From Blattamonas nauphoetae (lineage: Eukaryota; Preaxostyla; Oxymonadida): DNA of 64,000 nt. Position 1 is the first letter of the stretch. Each line of letters opens with the position of its first letter. A program made the translations under genes and the position numbers. This document shows positions 40,682-52,469 of this stretch, in pieces. The stretch lies in the NCBI GenBank assembly GCA_033064195.1, contig JARBJD010000126.1:1-64000 (forward strand), given 5' to 3'. The notes beneath the pieces were generated by a model that saw nothing but the letters and a program-made list of their open reading frames with translations, searched no databases and had not been told where the DNA came from.

Positions 40682-41734
40682 ATGGCTTCTTCTGGTGTTT
40701 TGGTATGCTACTCCATGAATTATATGAACTATTCCTTTATTTGGCGCATCATCCATTTACGTATCACGCAATTCTCACGACTTCCCATTCACCTGATCAT
40801 TTTTCTTCTCTTCTTGCATTATTTTCACTATCATCACTCTCTTCATTTAGGACGTTAAATGTGTTGTCATTGGTGATGGTGCTGTCGGTAAAACTTGCCT
40901 GTTGATGTCGTACACACAAAACACTTTCCCAGAGAACTACGTTGCCACCGTCTTTGATAACTACGAGTCACTTCAGGTCGTAGATGGCAAAACTGTTCAC
41001 CTTCAACTTTGGGATACTGCCGGTTTGATACACCCGTTTTTCTGACTATACAACCGTTCTCGACGTAATCCATATCTCTTTCTTCTCGTCACTTCATCTT
41101 CCATTTTTCACTGCCGATCTCCAGGCCAAGATGAATATGATCGACTTCGCTCCCTTAGCTTCCCAGACACAGAAGTCTTCCTTGTCTGCTTCTCAATCTC
41201 CGACCCTGCCTCTCTCACCAACGTGGAGAAAAAAGTATGTGCCTCTGTCCCCTCAACGCCCCTCTGCATCCTCTCTGCCCCCCTCTCCACAGTGGTACGA
41301 AGACATCAAAACATACATGGACAACACTCCCGTCATCCTCGTTGGGACGAAAAGCGATTTCCGCGAGAACCCACCAGCTGGTGTTGAACTTGTCACGAAG
41401 GAGCAAGTATGATTTTCCGCTCATTCATTTCCGTCTTCTTTTCTGCTTTTTCTCGTTTTCTTCGACGATCACCGCGAACTTATTTTCCCCTTTTTTTTCC
41501 TCTCCTATTCTCCGTTCATTTCCCCCTCCCCCCAAACTCTCTCTTCCCCAGGCCGAGGCTGTTGTGAAGAAGCTCAAGCTCACAGCCTACGTTGAGTGCT
41601 CTGCCAGGACCCAACACAACCTCTCCGCCGTTTTCGAGAAAGCTGCCCGTTCCGTGCTCGAGAAAGAGTCAAATGGTGCGAAGCCACAAAGCGGTGGTGG
41701 GGGAGGAAAGGGATGCAGTTGCACAGTCCTCTAA
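40682..41734 (+). CDS. Rho/Rac-family small GTPase, five exons
   Basis: Hand-spliced to 199 residues. Exons: 40682-40702, 40851-41022, 41125-41234, 41293-41406 and 41552-41734; introns are 148, 102, 58 and 145 nt, GT-AG. All GTP-binding boxes are present: GDGAVGKT (P-loop), [10 protein letters not shown] (switch I with the Rho-type effector Thr), [13 protein letters not shown] (switch II), GTKSD (Rho-type G4, with K before SD) and ECSA (G5). The Rho insert helix region ([12 protein letters not shown]) is shorter than in animal Rho. The C-terminus CTVL is a CAAX box, preceded by a Gly-rich stretch instead of a strong polybasic patch, so membrane anchoring would lean on geranylgeranylation. It controls actin dynamics, phagocytosis or motility in related protists. 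Confidence 0.92.
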
Positions 41735-41992
41735 CAACATCATATTTAAAATCTGATCACATCGTCTCAGAAGAAAAGATCTTACGTCTTCTTTCAGTCA
41801 TCACTTCTTCTTTGCAGTCTCAACGAATGCTCATCTTTTCTCAGGCTTTGGCCGATAAGTAGTGTCATTAACTCGCTCCGGTCACGAATTATGTGAACCA
41901 TAATTTTGGGCTCGAATATTTTGGGATAAAATCATTCACTGTCCAAATCAATCATGAAAAACGAACATAAAAAGGGACTACGCCTGCCCACT

Positions 41993-44477
41993 TCATTGCT
42001 GTCTCCTTAACTCCTCCCGCTCATACTCATCCAACCATCCAGGAATTGCCGACCCTGGTCTCGCGTTTACCAACATTTTTTCAAACCGAGCTTTGCTCCA
42101 TCCCGCCGATCCAACCGAGATGAAGTTGCTGAGAGCGGTATAGTTCACAAAGATCGATCGTTGGGCCGGTGTGGACGCAGCCCCATTCTGAAAGAGCGAA
42201 AGGAGATGGAAGAGCGACGGCTGCGGTGTCGGCAACGCGAGAGACGCTGACGACGAAAACAAAAACATGAACGGTGTCTGCGGAAGCAACACTTGACTCT
42301 GAGTGGGTTGGGATGGTCTATTGAGTGGAGTGATGGTTGACGTTCGGTGCAGAGGCGAGCCTGGTTGCTGGAGGGACAGCGAATACAACACTGGACACAC
42401 TTGCGGAGTGGCTGAGGCATCGCAGGGGAGAGACTGAGAGATGCTGATGTTGTCGCTGACAGCGATTGTTGTGAACTTCTGGTTGGTCTGAAGACCCTGT
42501 TTGAGCGAGTGGCATGACGGAGAGAGGAAAGTGTTGGTTGTGCTGAACATTCGCCGCGGAGGGACGAGGCGAGTGAAGACGAGTGGTGGATGGTCAGACG
42601 GGAACGAGGGAAGGATGGCTCGGCGATCGGTGGGTGTGCGTCTCGGACTGTGTCTGCTGTGCGACGTCTTCTTCCGCTCCTTCGCCGCTTTCGTCGCTCG
42701 TCGTTTGATTTTCATGATTGGCGTGTGTGACGACTCGGTGTCTGGCGAGGAAGAGGTTGAAAAAGGGTCGGAGAGGGAGGTCGACGTGTCTGTCTCGTCT
42801 CCCATCTGCGCCTCGTCCCTCTTCGCCTGCTCAGCCTGTCTTCTTCTTCTGAATCCGTCCTCTCTCGCTCTCATCTGCTCCCTTTTCTCCTCCTTCCTCT
42901 TCTGCAGTCTCCGCGCAAAGCGTCTTCCGCTCTCCACAACACTCCACAGCCGCTCAGGCTGCGTCCAGATGTCGACATCGTCGAACGATGTGTTGATGAA
43001 GTTGAAGTCCGCTGCTTCCAGCCACGAATGCTCCATCGGGTGGATGGCTGTCGAGTAGGGCGGGATGAGAGTGTGGGGTGACGTTGGGGGCTGTGGTGTG
43101 TTGATTGGAGTGGAGGGAACCGCTGGAGAAGGACGAGAGGATGGGACGAGGAGTGATTCGTCATGATCTGGCTTTGCTTCAATCATCTTTTGGAGAGAGG
43201 CGTCGAGTCCGATCTGAGCAGACTCCATCCGCATCGACCGCCGATTCGTTTGAGGTGTGTCGGTCTCGTTCAACTCCTTCCGCGTCGCTTCGAGTCCACT
43301 CTGCTCGCCACGCGCTGTCCATCCCGCGTCCTCCGAACAGTCCACACTTCCGTCCTCGACCGAGTCGCATTTGCCGAACAGGAAGGCGAAGAGGTGTGTG
43401 GAGAAGAAGCGAAGTTGGCACATGCGGGCTGTGTGGCCGGACTTGACGTATTCAGCTGCTCCCACCCAGTTGTCGAAGCCGGAGAGGAGGAGAGAGTCTG
43501 GGGAGGAAGAAGAAGAGAGGGAAAGTGAAGAGGGGTGAAGAGAAGATGTAATGCAGATGGACGAGATGAAGAAGAGAAGAAGAGGAGAGAAGGAAGGTAG
43601 AAGAAGAGATGTGATGAGAAGAGGAAGTGATGAAGAAGATGGACGAGACGAAGAAGAGAGGATGAGAGACCCACACACTGATCAGAAGAATATCGTCGCC
43701 CATCATCCACTCTGCCACCCGCACCTCGTCGTCCACCGCAGTCTCCTTCACTCTGACCATCGGATGAGCATGCCGACGTGGCCCAATCGCCCTTTTCTGA
43801 TTCGTCCCGTCGGTGAGGGACCGACTGTAGCATTTCACGTCCAAATCGAAGTCGAGACACACAACACAGCGGTAGAAGGCGTCTCCGAGGGGGTCAAGAC
43901 ATCGGTTGCACTGATACGTGCTGCGAGGAGCAGCGAGTGATGGTTGTTGTGACAGAAGCTGTATGTGCGCGTCTGGATGCGAATTAGGCGAATCTTCTTC
44001 GTTGTCATCATCAAGAATCACAATTTGTTGGTTATGGCGAGATTTGATAAGCGGGTCGTCCAGGCTTGTGGTGAGGAGTGTCGTGAGGGTGATGGAGTCG
44101 TTTTGGGCTGTTTGAACGATCAAATCGAAATCTTCGGGCGTAAACGTTAGGTTTGTCCATCGGAACACGGTTGCCACTAATTTTGGATGGACATCAAAAC
44201 ACTCAAACAGAATTGAGAGGATTGGGTCAAACGATGAAGTGTTATGAATCATTGAGTTGATTAATGAGTGTGAACGTGTGGGAGCTTGAGAGAAATACCC
44301 AAAAAGAAGAACGAAACTAGTTTGATCATATTTTCTGCAGAATTGTTGAAAAACAGTTGAATTCGCCAGAACATGCATCCTGGACTCTTTGGGTATTTGA
44401 GCGACTGCCCGAAACAAAGATGCACAAGTTTTGTACAAAGGAGTCTTTTTGTCTGGAATAGTCAGTGGTTGCGTCAT
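41993..44477 (-). CDS. ZZ-type zinc-finger protein, two exons
   Basis: Exons 43679-44477 and 41993-43497 with a 181-nt intron (sum divisible by three) give 767 residues. The first ~170 residues are helical, like a HEAT-type or all-alpha adaptor. Next comes a ZZ finger: YQCNRCLDPLGDAFYRCVVC then FDLDVKCY and HAHP. In most ZZ domains the FDL is followed by Cys, so the Asp here costs one ligand unless a neighbour substitutes. A second folded piece (FDNWVGAAEYVKSGH) follows. Then come a long Ser/Pro/Thr disordered tail with a basic helical segment (RRFARRLQKRKEEKREQ) and a folded hydrophobic end. ZZ domains bind peptide N-termini, histone tails or SUMO, often in ubiquitin-pathway proteins. No HECT or RING is visible. 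Confidence 0.6.
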
Positions 44478-44577
44478 TTTCCTGGGTATTTCTGTCTTGC
44501 GAAGGCTGAATTGAAATTAGTGCTGTAGCCATCATCTTAATCAGTGAAGTCCAGAATTATCAGTGATTATTTGTAAA

Positions 44578-46202
44578 ATGTTTATCTACAATCACAAAAA
44601 TCGTGAGAGAACATTGTTTACAAGCGTCAAAACAAGAAGTAAATCGATCGGACCGTCACAATTTATGACAACACAGGACAGTGTCTCAGAAAAGGTTAAT
44701 GTAGTTTCAGCTCTTGTTGTTGATGTTCCTGTGATTGATATTCACGATTTCAAACTGTATCTGAAAGCAGAATCCGCCCAGGCCTACGTGAAAGCGTGTG
44801 TACAACAAGCCATTCCTCCAGGGTGGGACAAAGCAAGATTCCACCGCATCACAAAATTTGGCGAACTTGATAAGGTGGCATTGTTTCAGCAGATTGAAGG
44901 ACTCCTCGAGTCTCTCCCCGACCTCCATTATTCATGCAACATCCCATTCACCAAGACAACCTGGGAGCATCTGACAAATTCGTGTGCTCTCAAGACTCTT
45001 CATTCCCTCAGATATTATCATCTCGAGCCAGTAATGGCCAGACTTCTCGTTGGTAAAAAGCTGACTCAGAAAAAACGAAAAAAGATGGATAACATTGCTG
45101 AACAGAACGGAATCACAGAAAGATGTGCTCTTCGGCAGGTCTCGTCTCCTTTTTCATATCGTTGCAGTTTGATAACATGACTCGTGTCTTTGAATACGCC
45201 CAATCAAGCAACCACGTCTTTGACGCGACTTTTGATGAGCTTTTTGACTTCTCGACGTCTTTGAAAGAGTATCCACACTTTCTTGTCATTGTCCCTTTCC
45301 GTCCAGAGAGTATATGGCGTTGTACTTCGCTCAGTTCCATCAACTCGAACTCCGCAAAACTCCATCACTCGCGAACACGCCCTGGAGGGACCTCAGCCAA
45401 TGCCTTCGAGATACTATGCGACTGTTTGCTCTTCCATCCATTTTCATCAATCTCAAGAATGTGTCCTGAGCATTCGATCGTTCTCCACGAAGGGTTGATC
45501 TCTGTAGTCTGACTCATTTTTCTTTTCTTCTCGATAAAGGCTGGTACTGTGGCATCAATCTTCACGGATGAGGTTCGAACAAGTCTGCAGCGTGCCTTAA
45601 CGTCTCTTCTGCCTCGTTTGGACACTTTCGTCTTTCACATGTTCTGTCTTGTCCATCACTCAGCTCCTCTCAAACAGAAGGCTGGAAAGCTTGTCACCAG
45701 ATTTGTCAAAATCTTTGTCAATCTGTCCCAACCGGTTTCCTTTCGTGTTTTCTCATTTTTCATCAAATTTCACATATCCCATACTCCTCCCCCTCTTCCT
45801 CCTTGTCTCACTCTCTTTCTGCCTCCTCCACAGACCATTGGCCTCAAAAGCTTCTTCGAGAACACCGTCAGTTTTGGGAGTCTCATCCTCCTCCCCCCCT
45901 CCCGCTCCAAGCCAAATGAACCAACAAACAGAGTGCTCATCACCACTGTCATGAAGCAGTGCACAGACTGGTTCCTCTCAATCCTCACAGAAGAGTCAGC
46001 TGACAATGCAGCTGATCCTCAGAAGAAACTCTATTCTGTGAATGATGCCAAAGTCACCATCAATGGACTGGTATGCAATCATCACGCTTGCCCTTATTTT
46101 CTGTTTTTGCAGATTGTGGAGTGGTTTGTGAATATTCTGGGTCTGATTGAGTCCAACCTCACCAAACTCCTTCCAACCATCGAGTCTCATCCAAAACAAT
46201 GA
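44578..46202 (+). CDS. Unidentified all-helical protein, six exons
   Basis: Hand-spliced to 445 residues. Introns are 45139-45167, 45269-45306, 45461-45539, 45735-45833 and 46071-46112, and the frame holds to the stop at 46202. The first ~190 residues contain a KKLTQKKRKKMD basic patch. The rest is amphipathic helices with a conserved-looking core (FHQLELRK, LANTPWRDLSQCLRD, FALPSIFINLKN, AGTVASIF). This style is seen in large trafficking and scaffold subunits (WASH, exocyst, tether complexes), but I could not match it to a named family. The start codon is uncertain: an ATG at 44665 would drop 29 residues. No signal peptide or membrane helix. Confidence 0.5.
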
Positions 46203-46473
46203 CTACAATTCAACCTCACTGCCTCATTATGAAGATTTCTTCAATATTTTGACTGGTCTACTGTGTTTCATCCACTTAGCAGGAATCGTAATGGATCGTC
46301 CATTTCTTGCGATACAACAGGTAGTCACGTGCTGTATTGTTACATCATACTTCTATATGTTTCAGTGATTCACATTCGCGAATTTATTTTTCATTAAAAT
46401 CAAGAATTATGTGAGATGTTCGAATTAAGAAACAAAGGACTGGAAACTGAATCTTTCAACCGTTAAAACAATC

Positions 46474-47349
46474 TCATTTGTATTTTTTCTGAGACAATTC
46501 CTTTCGTCGCTTCGCTCGGGCCTTTTTCCGCCTTAATAGTTCTTGTTTCAGGAGCTCTTCTTCCTCTTCTTTCTGCTTCTGCAATCTTTCCAGTTCTTCG
46601 ATTCTTTTTTGTTCAAGTTCCTCTCTCCAGATGTCTTCCACCAGAAGCCGTTCGCACTCCTCTCTTTCTCTGGCTCGTCGTTGTTGTTCTCGTTGTCTTT
46701 CTTCTTCTCTCTGCCTCCGAATTTCCAACGATTCTATGAGATGTACCTTTCCATTATCAGGAATAGTAACATCATTGTAGTCGCCGGATCCGGAAACAAA
46801 CGGTAATCCTCCCCAAAGTTCGTTTGTTTGAGCGTCTTCGAAAAACACAGCTGCCTGTTTCCCTCTTGGAAGAGGCTCGGTGCTGAAGAACGTGGACGAG
46901 TTTTGCGCCCGTCGGTACTGCTTTGCTGCTGTTCGCTTGAGTTCATCAGCATCTGAGACGAGGATCGGTCGATCCAATTCTTCTTCCTCTTCGTCTGCCG
47001 GCACTGCAGGCAGAACAAACCAAATAACATCGCTCTTACATTTAGAACAATATGGAGGATCGATATGATCAACAAAGATTGTTCCGCACGACGTGCAGCA
47101 CGAGCATCGTCGTTCAGGGAGCGATGGATCTTCGGCTTCCAGGACCTCTCCATGGGTCAGTCGAGATAAATCCTCCCAGAGACGGAGATAAAACTGCTTG
47201 TTGACTCGGAGGAGATGCGCTTTCTGGAGATGTGTTGGAGGGAGGACGCGAATCGGAGATGGTTGCTGAATCGAGTATTGAATTCGATATGGACGTTGAG
47301 GAGAGGATTTTGCTTGTTTTGAAGGATGCTTTGAGGCATATTTTGACAT
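46474..47349 (-). CDS. Zinc-ribbon protein with charged coiled-coil tail
   Basis: 291 residues from the ATG at 47349; the frame stays open upstream to about 47481 with coding-like composition but no ATG, so a non-ATG or spliced start is possible. The centre carries a four-Cys ribbon (CTSCGTIFVDH then YCSKCKSD), followed by an acidic run (ADEEEEELDRP). The C-terminal ~100 residues are a Glu/Arg/Lys-rich helix (REEERQREQQRR type) ending in a basic tail (RRKKARAKRRKELSQKK) that looks nuclear or RNA-binding. A ribosome-biogenesis or RNA-processing role would suit this layout but is not shown. It is 42 bp or more from the next minus-strand gene. Confidence 0.5.
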   Translation of the reverse strand: MSKYASKHPSKQAKSSPQRPYRIQYSIQQPSPIRVLPPTHLQKAHLLRVNKQFYLRLWEDLSRLTHGEVLEAEDPSLPERRCSCCTSCGTIFVDHIDPPYCSKCKSDVIWFVLPAVPADEEEEELDRPILVSDADELKRTAAKQYRRAQNSSTFFSTEPLPRGKQAAVFFEDAQTNELWGGLPFVSGSGDYNDVTIPDNGKVHLIESLEIRRQREEERQREQQRRAREREECERLLVEDIWREELEQKRIEELERLQKQKEEEEELLKQELLRRKKARAKRRKELSQKKYK

Positions 47350-47523
47350 GTTTTGAAGAAGTATTGGTCGAATGAAGTGGTTGTAGAGACGTTTGTTCGA
47401 AAGAAAGGCGTTTGAATTGGGGCTGATCGACCGCAACTTGACAGATTGCTGCCGATCTGAGTTCCATGATGACGAACTCAATATTTCCTCGAAAAAAAGA
47501 AAGCTGACTGACGAATGAAATGA

Positions 47524-50130
47524 CTATAAAGATCGTGTCGGGATTTTTCCAAGAAACCCGAGAAACGTAGATCGCGCCCTCATCGAATGGAACACAATAA
47601 GAGAGTGGAACAGAGGCTGCTCACCGCTGAGCAGAAGATTCCTTCCCCTCCTCTCCTCGCCCTTCGAGAACAGAATCACACACGGCGTGTCGTTTGGGAT
47701 CAACGCGATGCTGTCAGCTGTGAAAGACAACACAGCCGACCGCCGTGTCCGACTGATGTGGCTGAGTGTGCACACACTCTGTCTGAACGGAGGCTTCGAC
47801 AGGGTCAGCATGTACAGCCCGTACGACGTGCCCGACGACCTCGCGAGTGTTGTGGGCGACCCCAACTTGCGACCAGCAGACCCTTTCACTCCCATCGCGT
47901 GGATGACATCAGCAGCTGGCAGCATGAACAAGCGGACGGGAAAGACGTATTTGTGGAAGAGAGCAGCGAAGTGGGTGGATGTGGCTTGAGAGGCGCGGAG
48001 TGGGAGCGAGCCGAGTTGTGTCTTGGCGCACTCCCAACACCCCAAAACAGGAGGAGCGGGCGGAGGAGGATGGGAAGAGTGGGAGAGGAGGGAGGACGCG
48101 GAGGGAGGGGCGGAGTGGCAGAGATGGGCGAGGGTGGGTGTGTGCTGTTTGAGGGTGAGCGAGACGGATGGTGTCTTCGGCGATGTCGAGTGGTGGACTC
48201 CACTCCCGTCCAGTGTTGGCGTCTGAGTGGTGGGGAGAAACTGGGAAGCCGACAGAACTTCTCTGAACGCGCTTCCCTTCACAACACGCGCAAACAGCTC
48301 GTCGGAGAAGAGCGACTGCAGATCAACGCTCATCGCCAGCTTCAGAATCGACAGAACGAGCGTCTCGGCCTCCTTCGCGTCCCTCGCCTCGTCCTTCCTC
48401 CGCCCAATCTCAACCAACCACCGCAGCCTCTCCTTCGCTTCCGGCAGACCGCCCTTCCCACTCCACCCTCCCCGCACCCAGCTGTCCCCTTCTGCTTCGT
48501 TGAAGGTCTCGCGGAAGACGAAGGAGAGATGGGAAGTGTGGGTGAGCAGTTCGGTGTGGTTGAGGATGGTGTCCTGAGTGAAGAGAGGAGTGTGCGCTGA
48601 GCGGAGGGTGTCAGTGAGACATTCATTCCATTCAGCGTGTCCATCTTGTGTTCTGAACACTGCCGAGCGGAGTGGAGTCGATGTTGAGAAAGGGAGTGAG
48701 CTGAGCGAGAGTGACAGACTGTGCGGCGAGACAGGTGACACACCCTCGACAGACTGACGCGGCGACAGACTCGTTGACGAATATTGAGTCTGTCTCACAC
48801 ACGGCACTCTTCGCGATGGATGAGAGATGCGTCGACGAGGCGGAGCGTGCGGACGAGTCTCAAAAATGAATCTGTCAGTTCTTTCTTCGGACAGTGCCGC
48901 GTGGAGGAGTTGGTGGGAGTCCTGTCCCGAAAGGAGGAAGGTCGGCTGAGGGGCAGACGAGGGGAGTTGAGGGGGGAGTGGATGGGCTGGCTTGGACAGG
49001 CTGAGGCGAGGGAAGGGCTGAGAGAACGACGACTTCTCGATTTCCTCTTCCAGCGCGTCGAAGAGACTGGGAGAGAGGGAGGTCAGTGGGAGAGGCTGAC
49101 TCTCCATCCGCGTTTGGAGAAGGTCGGTCTGCTTTCGGAGTGCGTCGAGTCTGTCTTTCTGCATTTTCAAGTGCTCGTCTTCAATCGCGTCGAGGAGTGA
49201 CAGTGTCGGTTGAGAAAAAAGTGTTGTGATGTGCACAACATCAGTCCCATCGCGTGTCCAGACCGAGTTTGTGGCGAAGTGAAGGCAGGACTTGGATCTG
49301 ATTCTGGGCGGGGACGTTCCTTGGACAGCGAGCGGTGTCTTCAAAGACCGGTCCTCGGGGGTGTGGGAGAGTTTCTTCTGTGTGATGAAGCAATGGAGTT
49401 TGGCAGGAGACACGTGGGGAACTGGCTGAGGGCGTTGGCGGCGTGTGAGAATGGATTCCTTTGGGTAGTTGAAGGTGAGGGTGTGGAGAGGGATGGGAAT
49501 GAGCGGTGGTGTTCCAGAAACCTCAAAAACAGTTAATGGTGAGATAAAATGTCTGAAGATGGCAATATCTGGATGGGTATGAATGTTGGTCACGGACGAC
49601 GTTCGAATCAAAGTTGAATGGTCAAAAGAGACTTCTATATCGATTTGGAAGGTAGTCGGTTCAAAAACAGGCGAATGAAGAGAAATATGAGTCATCATTT
49701 CATTTGGAAGTTCTTCAAATATCGGGAAGAGCAGCCAAGAATCATGGAAGAGCGAGTATTGGTACCGTGCATAAGCAATCGATTTTGAAGCAAACTGAAG
49801 GGGAGTATCAGGAAGAGGTGCCAAAGGTGGCTGTGCCTTTAGGAGAGAGTACTTTCGGGAATGGTATGGGTAAACGACTCTTGAATTCCTTTGTCTAATG
49901 CGATCGATGTAAGGGCGTCTTAAAGAGATTTGTTTTGGATAAAATTGCTTGATAATAGCATGTCTGTATCGAATATCTCGTTCAAGGCAGAATTGCGCAG
50001 GGTGTGCTCGGTAATAATTCAAGAGTGCACGAGCTTCAAGAGGCTTCTGGATTGATGGGAATAGCCGGAACGACTCTTGATGTTCCCCTTGTGAAATGAG
50101 AGGCGACGGGGTATATGACGTGGCGAGCAT
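47524..50130 (-). CDS. Unidentified 868-residue protein
   Basis: One long intronless frame starting MLATSYTPSP. The N-terminal ~260 residues look folded, with Tyr/Arg-rich helices and strands (RYRHAIIKQFYPKQISLRRPYI). The middle (about 330-680) is Ser/Pro/Thr-rich and disordered. The last ~180 residues regain alternating hydrophobic pattern (AALFHKYVFPVRLFML, CVILFSKGEERRGRN, SLIVFHSM). No signal peptide, membrane helix or Cys cluster is seen. I do not recognise the family. The codon choice is GC-rich in the second half and AT-rich in the first, as in the other long genes here. Confidence 0.5.
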   Translation of the reverse strand: MLATSYTPSPLISQGEHQESFRLFPSIQKPLEARALLNYYRAHPAQFCLERDIRYRHAIIKQFYPKQISLRRPYIDRIRQRNSRVVYPYHSRKYSLLKAQPPLAPLPDTPLQFASKSIAYARYQYSLFHDSWLLFPIFEELPNEMMTHISLHSPVFEPTTFQIDIEVSFDHSTLIRTSSVTNIHTHPDIAIFRHFISPLTVFEVSGTPPLIPIPLHTLTFNYPKESILTRRQRPQPVPHVSPAKLHCFITQKKLSHTPEDRSLKTPLAVQGTSPPRIRSKSCLHFATNSVWTRDGTDVVHITTLFSQPTLSLLDAIEDEHLKMQKDRLDALRKQTDLLQTRMESQPLPLTSLSPSLFDALEEEIEKSSFSQPFPRLSLSKPAHPLPPQLPSSAPQPTFLLSGQDSHQLLHAALSEERTDRFIFETRPHAPPRRRISHPSRRVPCVRQTQYSSTSLSPRQSVEGVSPVSPHSLSLSLSSLPFSTSTPLRSAVFRTQDGHAEWNECLTDTLRSAHTPLFTQDTILNHTELLTHTSHLSFVFRETFNEAEGDSWVRGGWSGKGGLPEAKERLRWLVEIGRRKDEARDAKEAETLVLSILKLAMSVDLQSLFSDELFARVVKGSAFREVLSASQFLPTTQTPTLDGSGVHHSTSPKTPSVSLTLKQHTPTLAHLCHSAPPSASSLLSHSSHPPPPAPPVLGCWECAKTQLGSLPLRASQATSTHFAALFHKYVFPVRLFMLPAADVIHAMGVKGSAGRKLGSPTTLARSSGTSYGLYMLTLSKPPFRQSVCTLSHISRTRRSAVLSFTADSIALIPNDTPCVILFSKGEERRGRNLLLSGEQPLFHSLIVFHSMRARSTFLGFLGKIPTRSL

Positions 50131-50345
50131 TATGACGTTCAGTTTCTTTTTGAATTTAGGAGGATTCTCATACGAAAGATGTCTTTACAGTTCTTTCGAT
50201 GATGGCAATCGTTCAGTCACTGGGGACATCAGTATCATCATAAATGATCATTTTATTTTTTTCGTTTCGCAGAAAGAGAGAATAATCCCATTTTGCGACG
50301 TGGATAAGATCAACCCTTCATGGAATCCATTGAGCCAAACTCGAA

Positions 50346-50946
50346 ATGGAGTCCCTTAAAGCCACAATTAAGTCGCTTACTCCATTTTTACTTGGATGTT
50401 CTGTCAAAATTCTTCTTCCAGTTCTTGCCTTTATCTTTCCGACAAACGTACTCAACCTTCTAGTGAATAACCCCGAAAAGAAGCCTTTCTCTCCTGTCTC
50501 ATTGCTGATGACACGCTGGTTTGCTATTTCGGTCACTTAACGTCCTTTTTTCAATCGGTAGGTCGTGTCTTTTTTGTGTGGTCCTTGCGCTCCTTGAGTA
50601 TCAATCGCTTCGTCCTGTCCTCCGTCACAAAGCAGAGCCACGAGCATTAGAAGTTCTCAGACTGGGTGACACAATGAATCTGTTGCTTCTTCTTGATTTT
50701 GGCTTGCTGGGAACAATGGTATTCTTCCATATGACGGTCAAAAATGTGAGGCCTGAATTCTGTGCCCTTTTCGAATTCGTTCTGGTAACGTTTCTCATTC
50801 TACGCTCAGCATGGCTTAGAATCACAAGTGTCGAGAGAGAGACATTTGAAACTCAGCTTAAGCCGCATACGCAGTCAGACACCAATGTGAAAAAAAACAG
50901 TGATGGGAAAAAGAAAAAGAAAGAATTCAGTCGGAAATCTGAATGA
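50346..50946 (+). CDS. Small four-helix membrane protein, two exons
   Basis: Introns at 50519-50561 (43 nt) give 185 residues. Four hydrophobic segments are visible: around PFLLGCSVKILLPVLAF, SCLFCVVLALLEY, MNLLLLLDFGLLGTMVFF and FCALFEFVLVTFLILR. The C-terminus is strongly basic (GKKKKKEF), placing it in the cytoplasm if the positive-inside rule holds. Both ends are predicted cytosolic. Family unknown; small ER or tetraspan-like proteins have this shape. It is divergent from the 868-residue gene, 215 bp apart. Confidence 0.55.
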
Positions 50947-51323
50947 CTGCGAACAATTTCTTGCATTTCTTTATTCATCGTATTTCTCCAGTTTACGTAC
51001 GTCTTTTGTTACTTTGTTCTTCATTTCTCTGTCCATTCGCTTCAAAATCCGAAAAGATTCTGCGAATGCTTTGATTTTGTGGGAAATCGCAAAAAAGATT
51101 GGGATAGACGAACGATCCATCGTCAATCTAAGTGAAAAAAAAGTGTTGTGAGTTGATCCGTTGATTTCCACATGTTTGGAGATTTTGATCAGGTATTTCA
51201 TGCCTTCTCAAGTAATCTTTCCATAATCTCCTTTTCTTTCATCTCCTTTTGATCTCCCATCTCTTCAGCATCACGCATTTTTTGATAAACCGACGTCGAC
51301 TGTCTGTTTCTTCTCCTTTCACA
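50947..51323. other. Intergenic stretch with one possible tiny gene
   Basis: Mostly unassigned. On the minus strand, 50971-51120 encodes a 49-residue basic helical frame (starts MDRSSIPIFF, ends KLEKYDE) with an intron-like pyrimidine tract and AG just upstream. This could be a small gene or the 3' exon of one; I could not settle it. Confidence 0.25.
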
Positions 51324-52469
51324 ATGTCATTACCTCTGATTGATTCTTCACAGAAACCAGTGACGACTGAATCGGTGTTGGAGGAGTTGACAAGATCGGG
51401 ATCAGATGTTTCAGTGATTGTGAACACACCAAACTGGAATGCGATTCCCCTGCTGATTCGGGATTGGGACAGAAAAGAAGAAACAACGAAGATGCGACTT
51501 CTGGATGAGATGTCGCGAATTCTGACATTGGCTTCGGATTTGGAAGTTCCAATGGCGAACAAACGACTCCTCCACTCAACACTCTCCACACTCTCCCAAA
51601 CACCCACTCTCTCCAAAAAGGTCCGCCTTAGAATCACGCAAGCCCTGGTAGCGTTGGATTCTGTTCCTGATGGACCATTTTTGCTTGTGGAGACAGCAGA
51701 ATTCAGAGGAATGGAACAATCACACTCTGAACTCACAAAACGAATAAATCATTTGCAAAAAGAATTGGAAGAATCGAAGAGAAAAGCGGAAGAGAAGACA
51801 ACGAGAGAACTTGAAGAGGCTCGAGAAGAGATGGCGAATAGTGAGCGAGAGAAGAGAGAGATGTCTGAGAAGATGGAGCTGATGAAACTGCAACTGGTCA
51901 ATCTTCCGATTTGGATTGGAACAGAATCCCTCCAAACACTCGACAGAACCGTTCACAGACTCACTCCAACCACTCTCACACCAAGCATCAAATTCGAAAG
52001 GAGCAACAAGTGGAGGACAGCATTCACTCATCCAATCGACGAGGGAGAGTGGGAACTCATGATCAGAAGATCAAAACAGACTGGACTGGGTGTGAGTGTG
52101 TTCTTCTCTCTTCTTATCTTTTGAGCACTTGGCTTCGTCAGACATCCACTTCCTGAAGATGCTACACACAATAATTGTGGAAGCAATGCCGATGGGATTG
52201 GTGGTGACTTCGTTATTTGGGATGGAAAGATGTGGAAAAATGGAGAATTCAAACCAGAAGGAACAAACAAGAAATGTGATCGAATTGGGCAGACAGCAGC
52301 GATTCGAGTGAACATAAGGAAGAGAGAAGCTCGACTGTTTATCGACGATGAGGAACAACCTGGTATCTTCACCGGCATACCTTCTCCTCTCTGCCTCGGA
52401 ATCTCAACTGTATTTCAGATTGAGAATGAATCAGTTGAAATACTGTGGCTCAAACGACTCCGATCCTGA
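51324..52469 (+). CDS. SPRY-domain protein, two exons
   Basis: Exons 51324-52089 and 52126-52469 with a 36-nt intron give 369 residues (sum divisible by three). The N-terminal ~120 residues are helical (possible ARM/HEAT-like). They are followed by a ~70-residue coiled coil (ELEESKRKAEEKTTRELEEA). The C-terminal ~170 residues match a SPRY/B30.2 fold: WELMIRRSK, then a conserved loop, DFVIWDGKMWKNGEF, VNIRKREARLFIDDEEQ, and the closing PLCLGISTVFQIENESVEIL. SPRY domains recognise partner proteins, often in ubiquitin ligases. Proteins of ARM-coil-SPRY layout are a large expanded family in some anaerobic protists, which would fit here. Confidence 0.75.
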
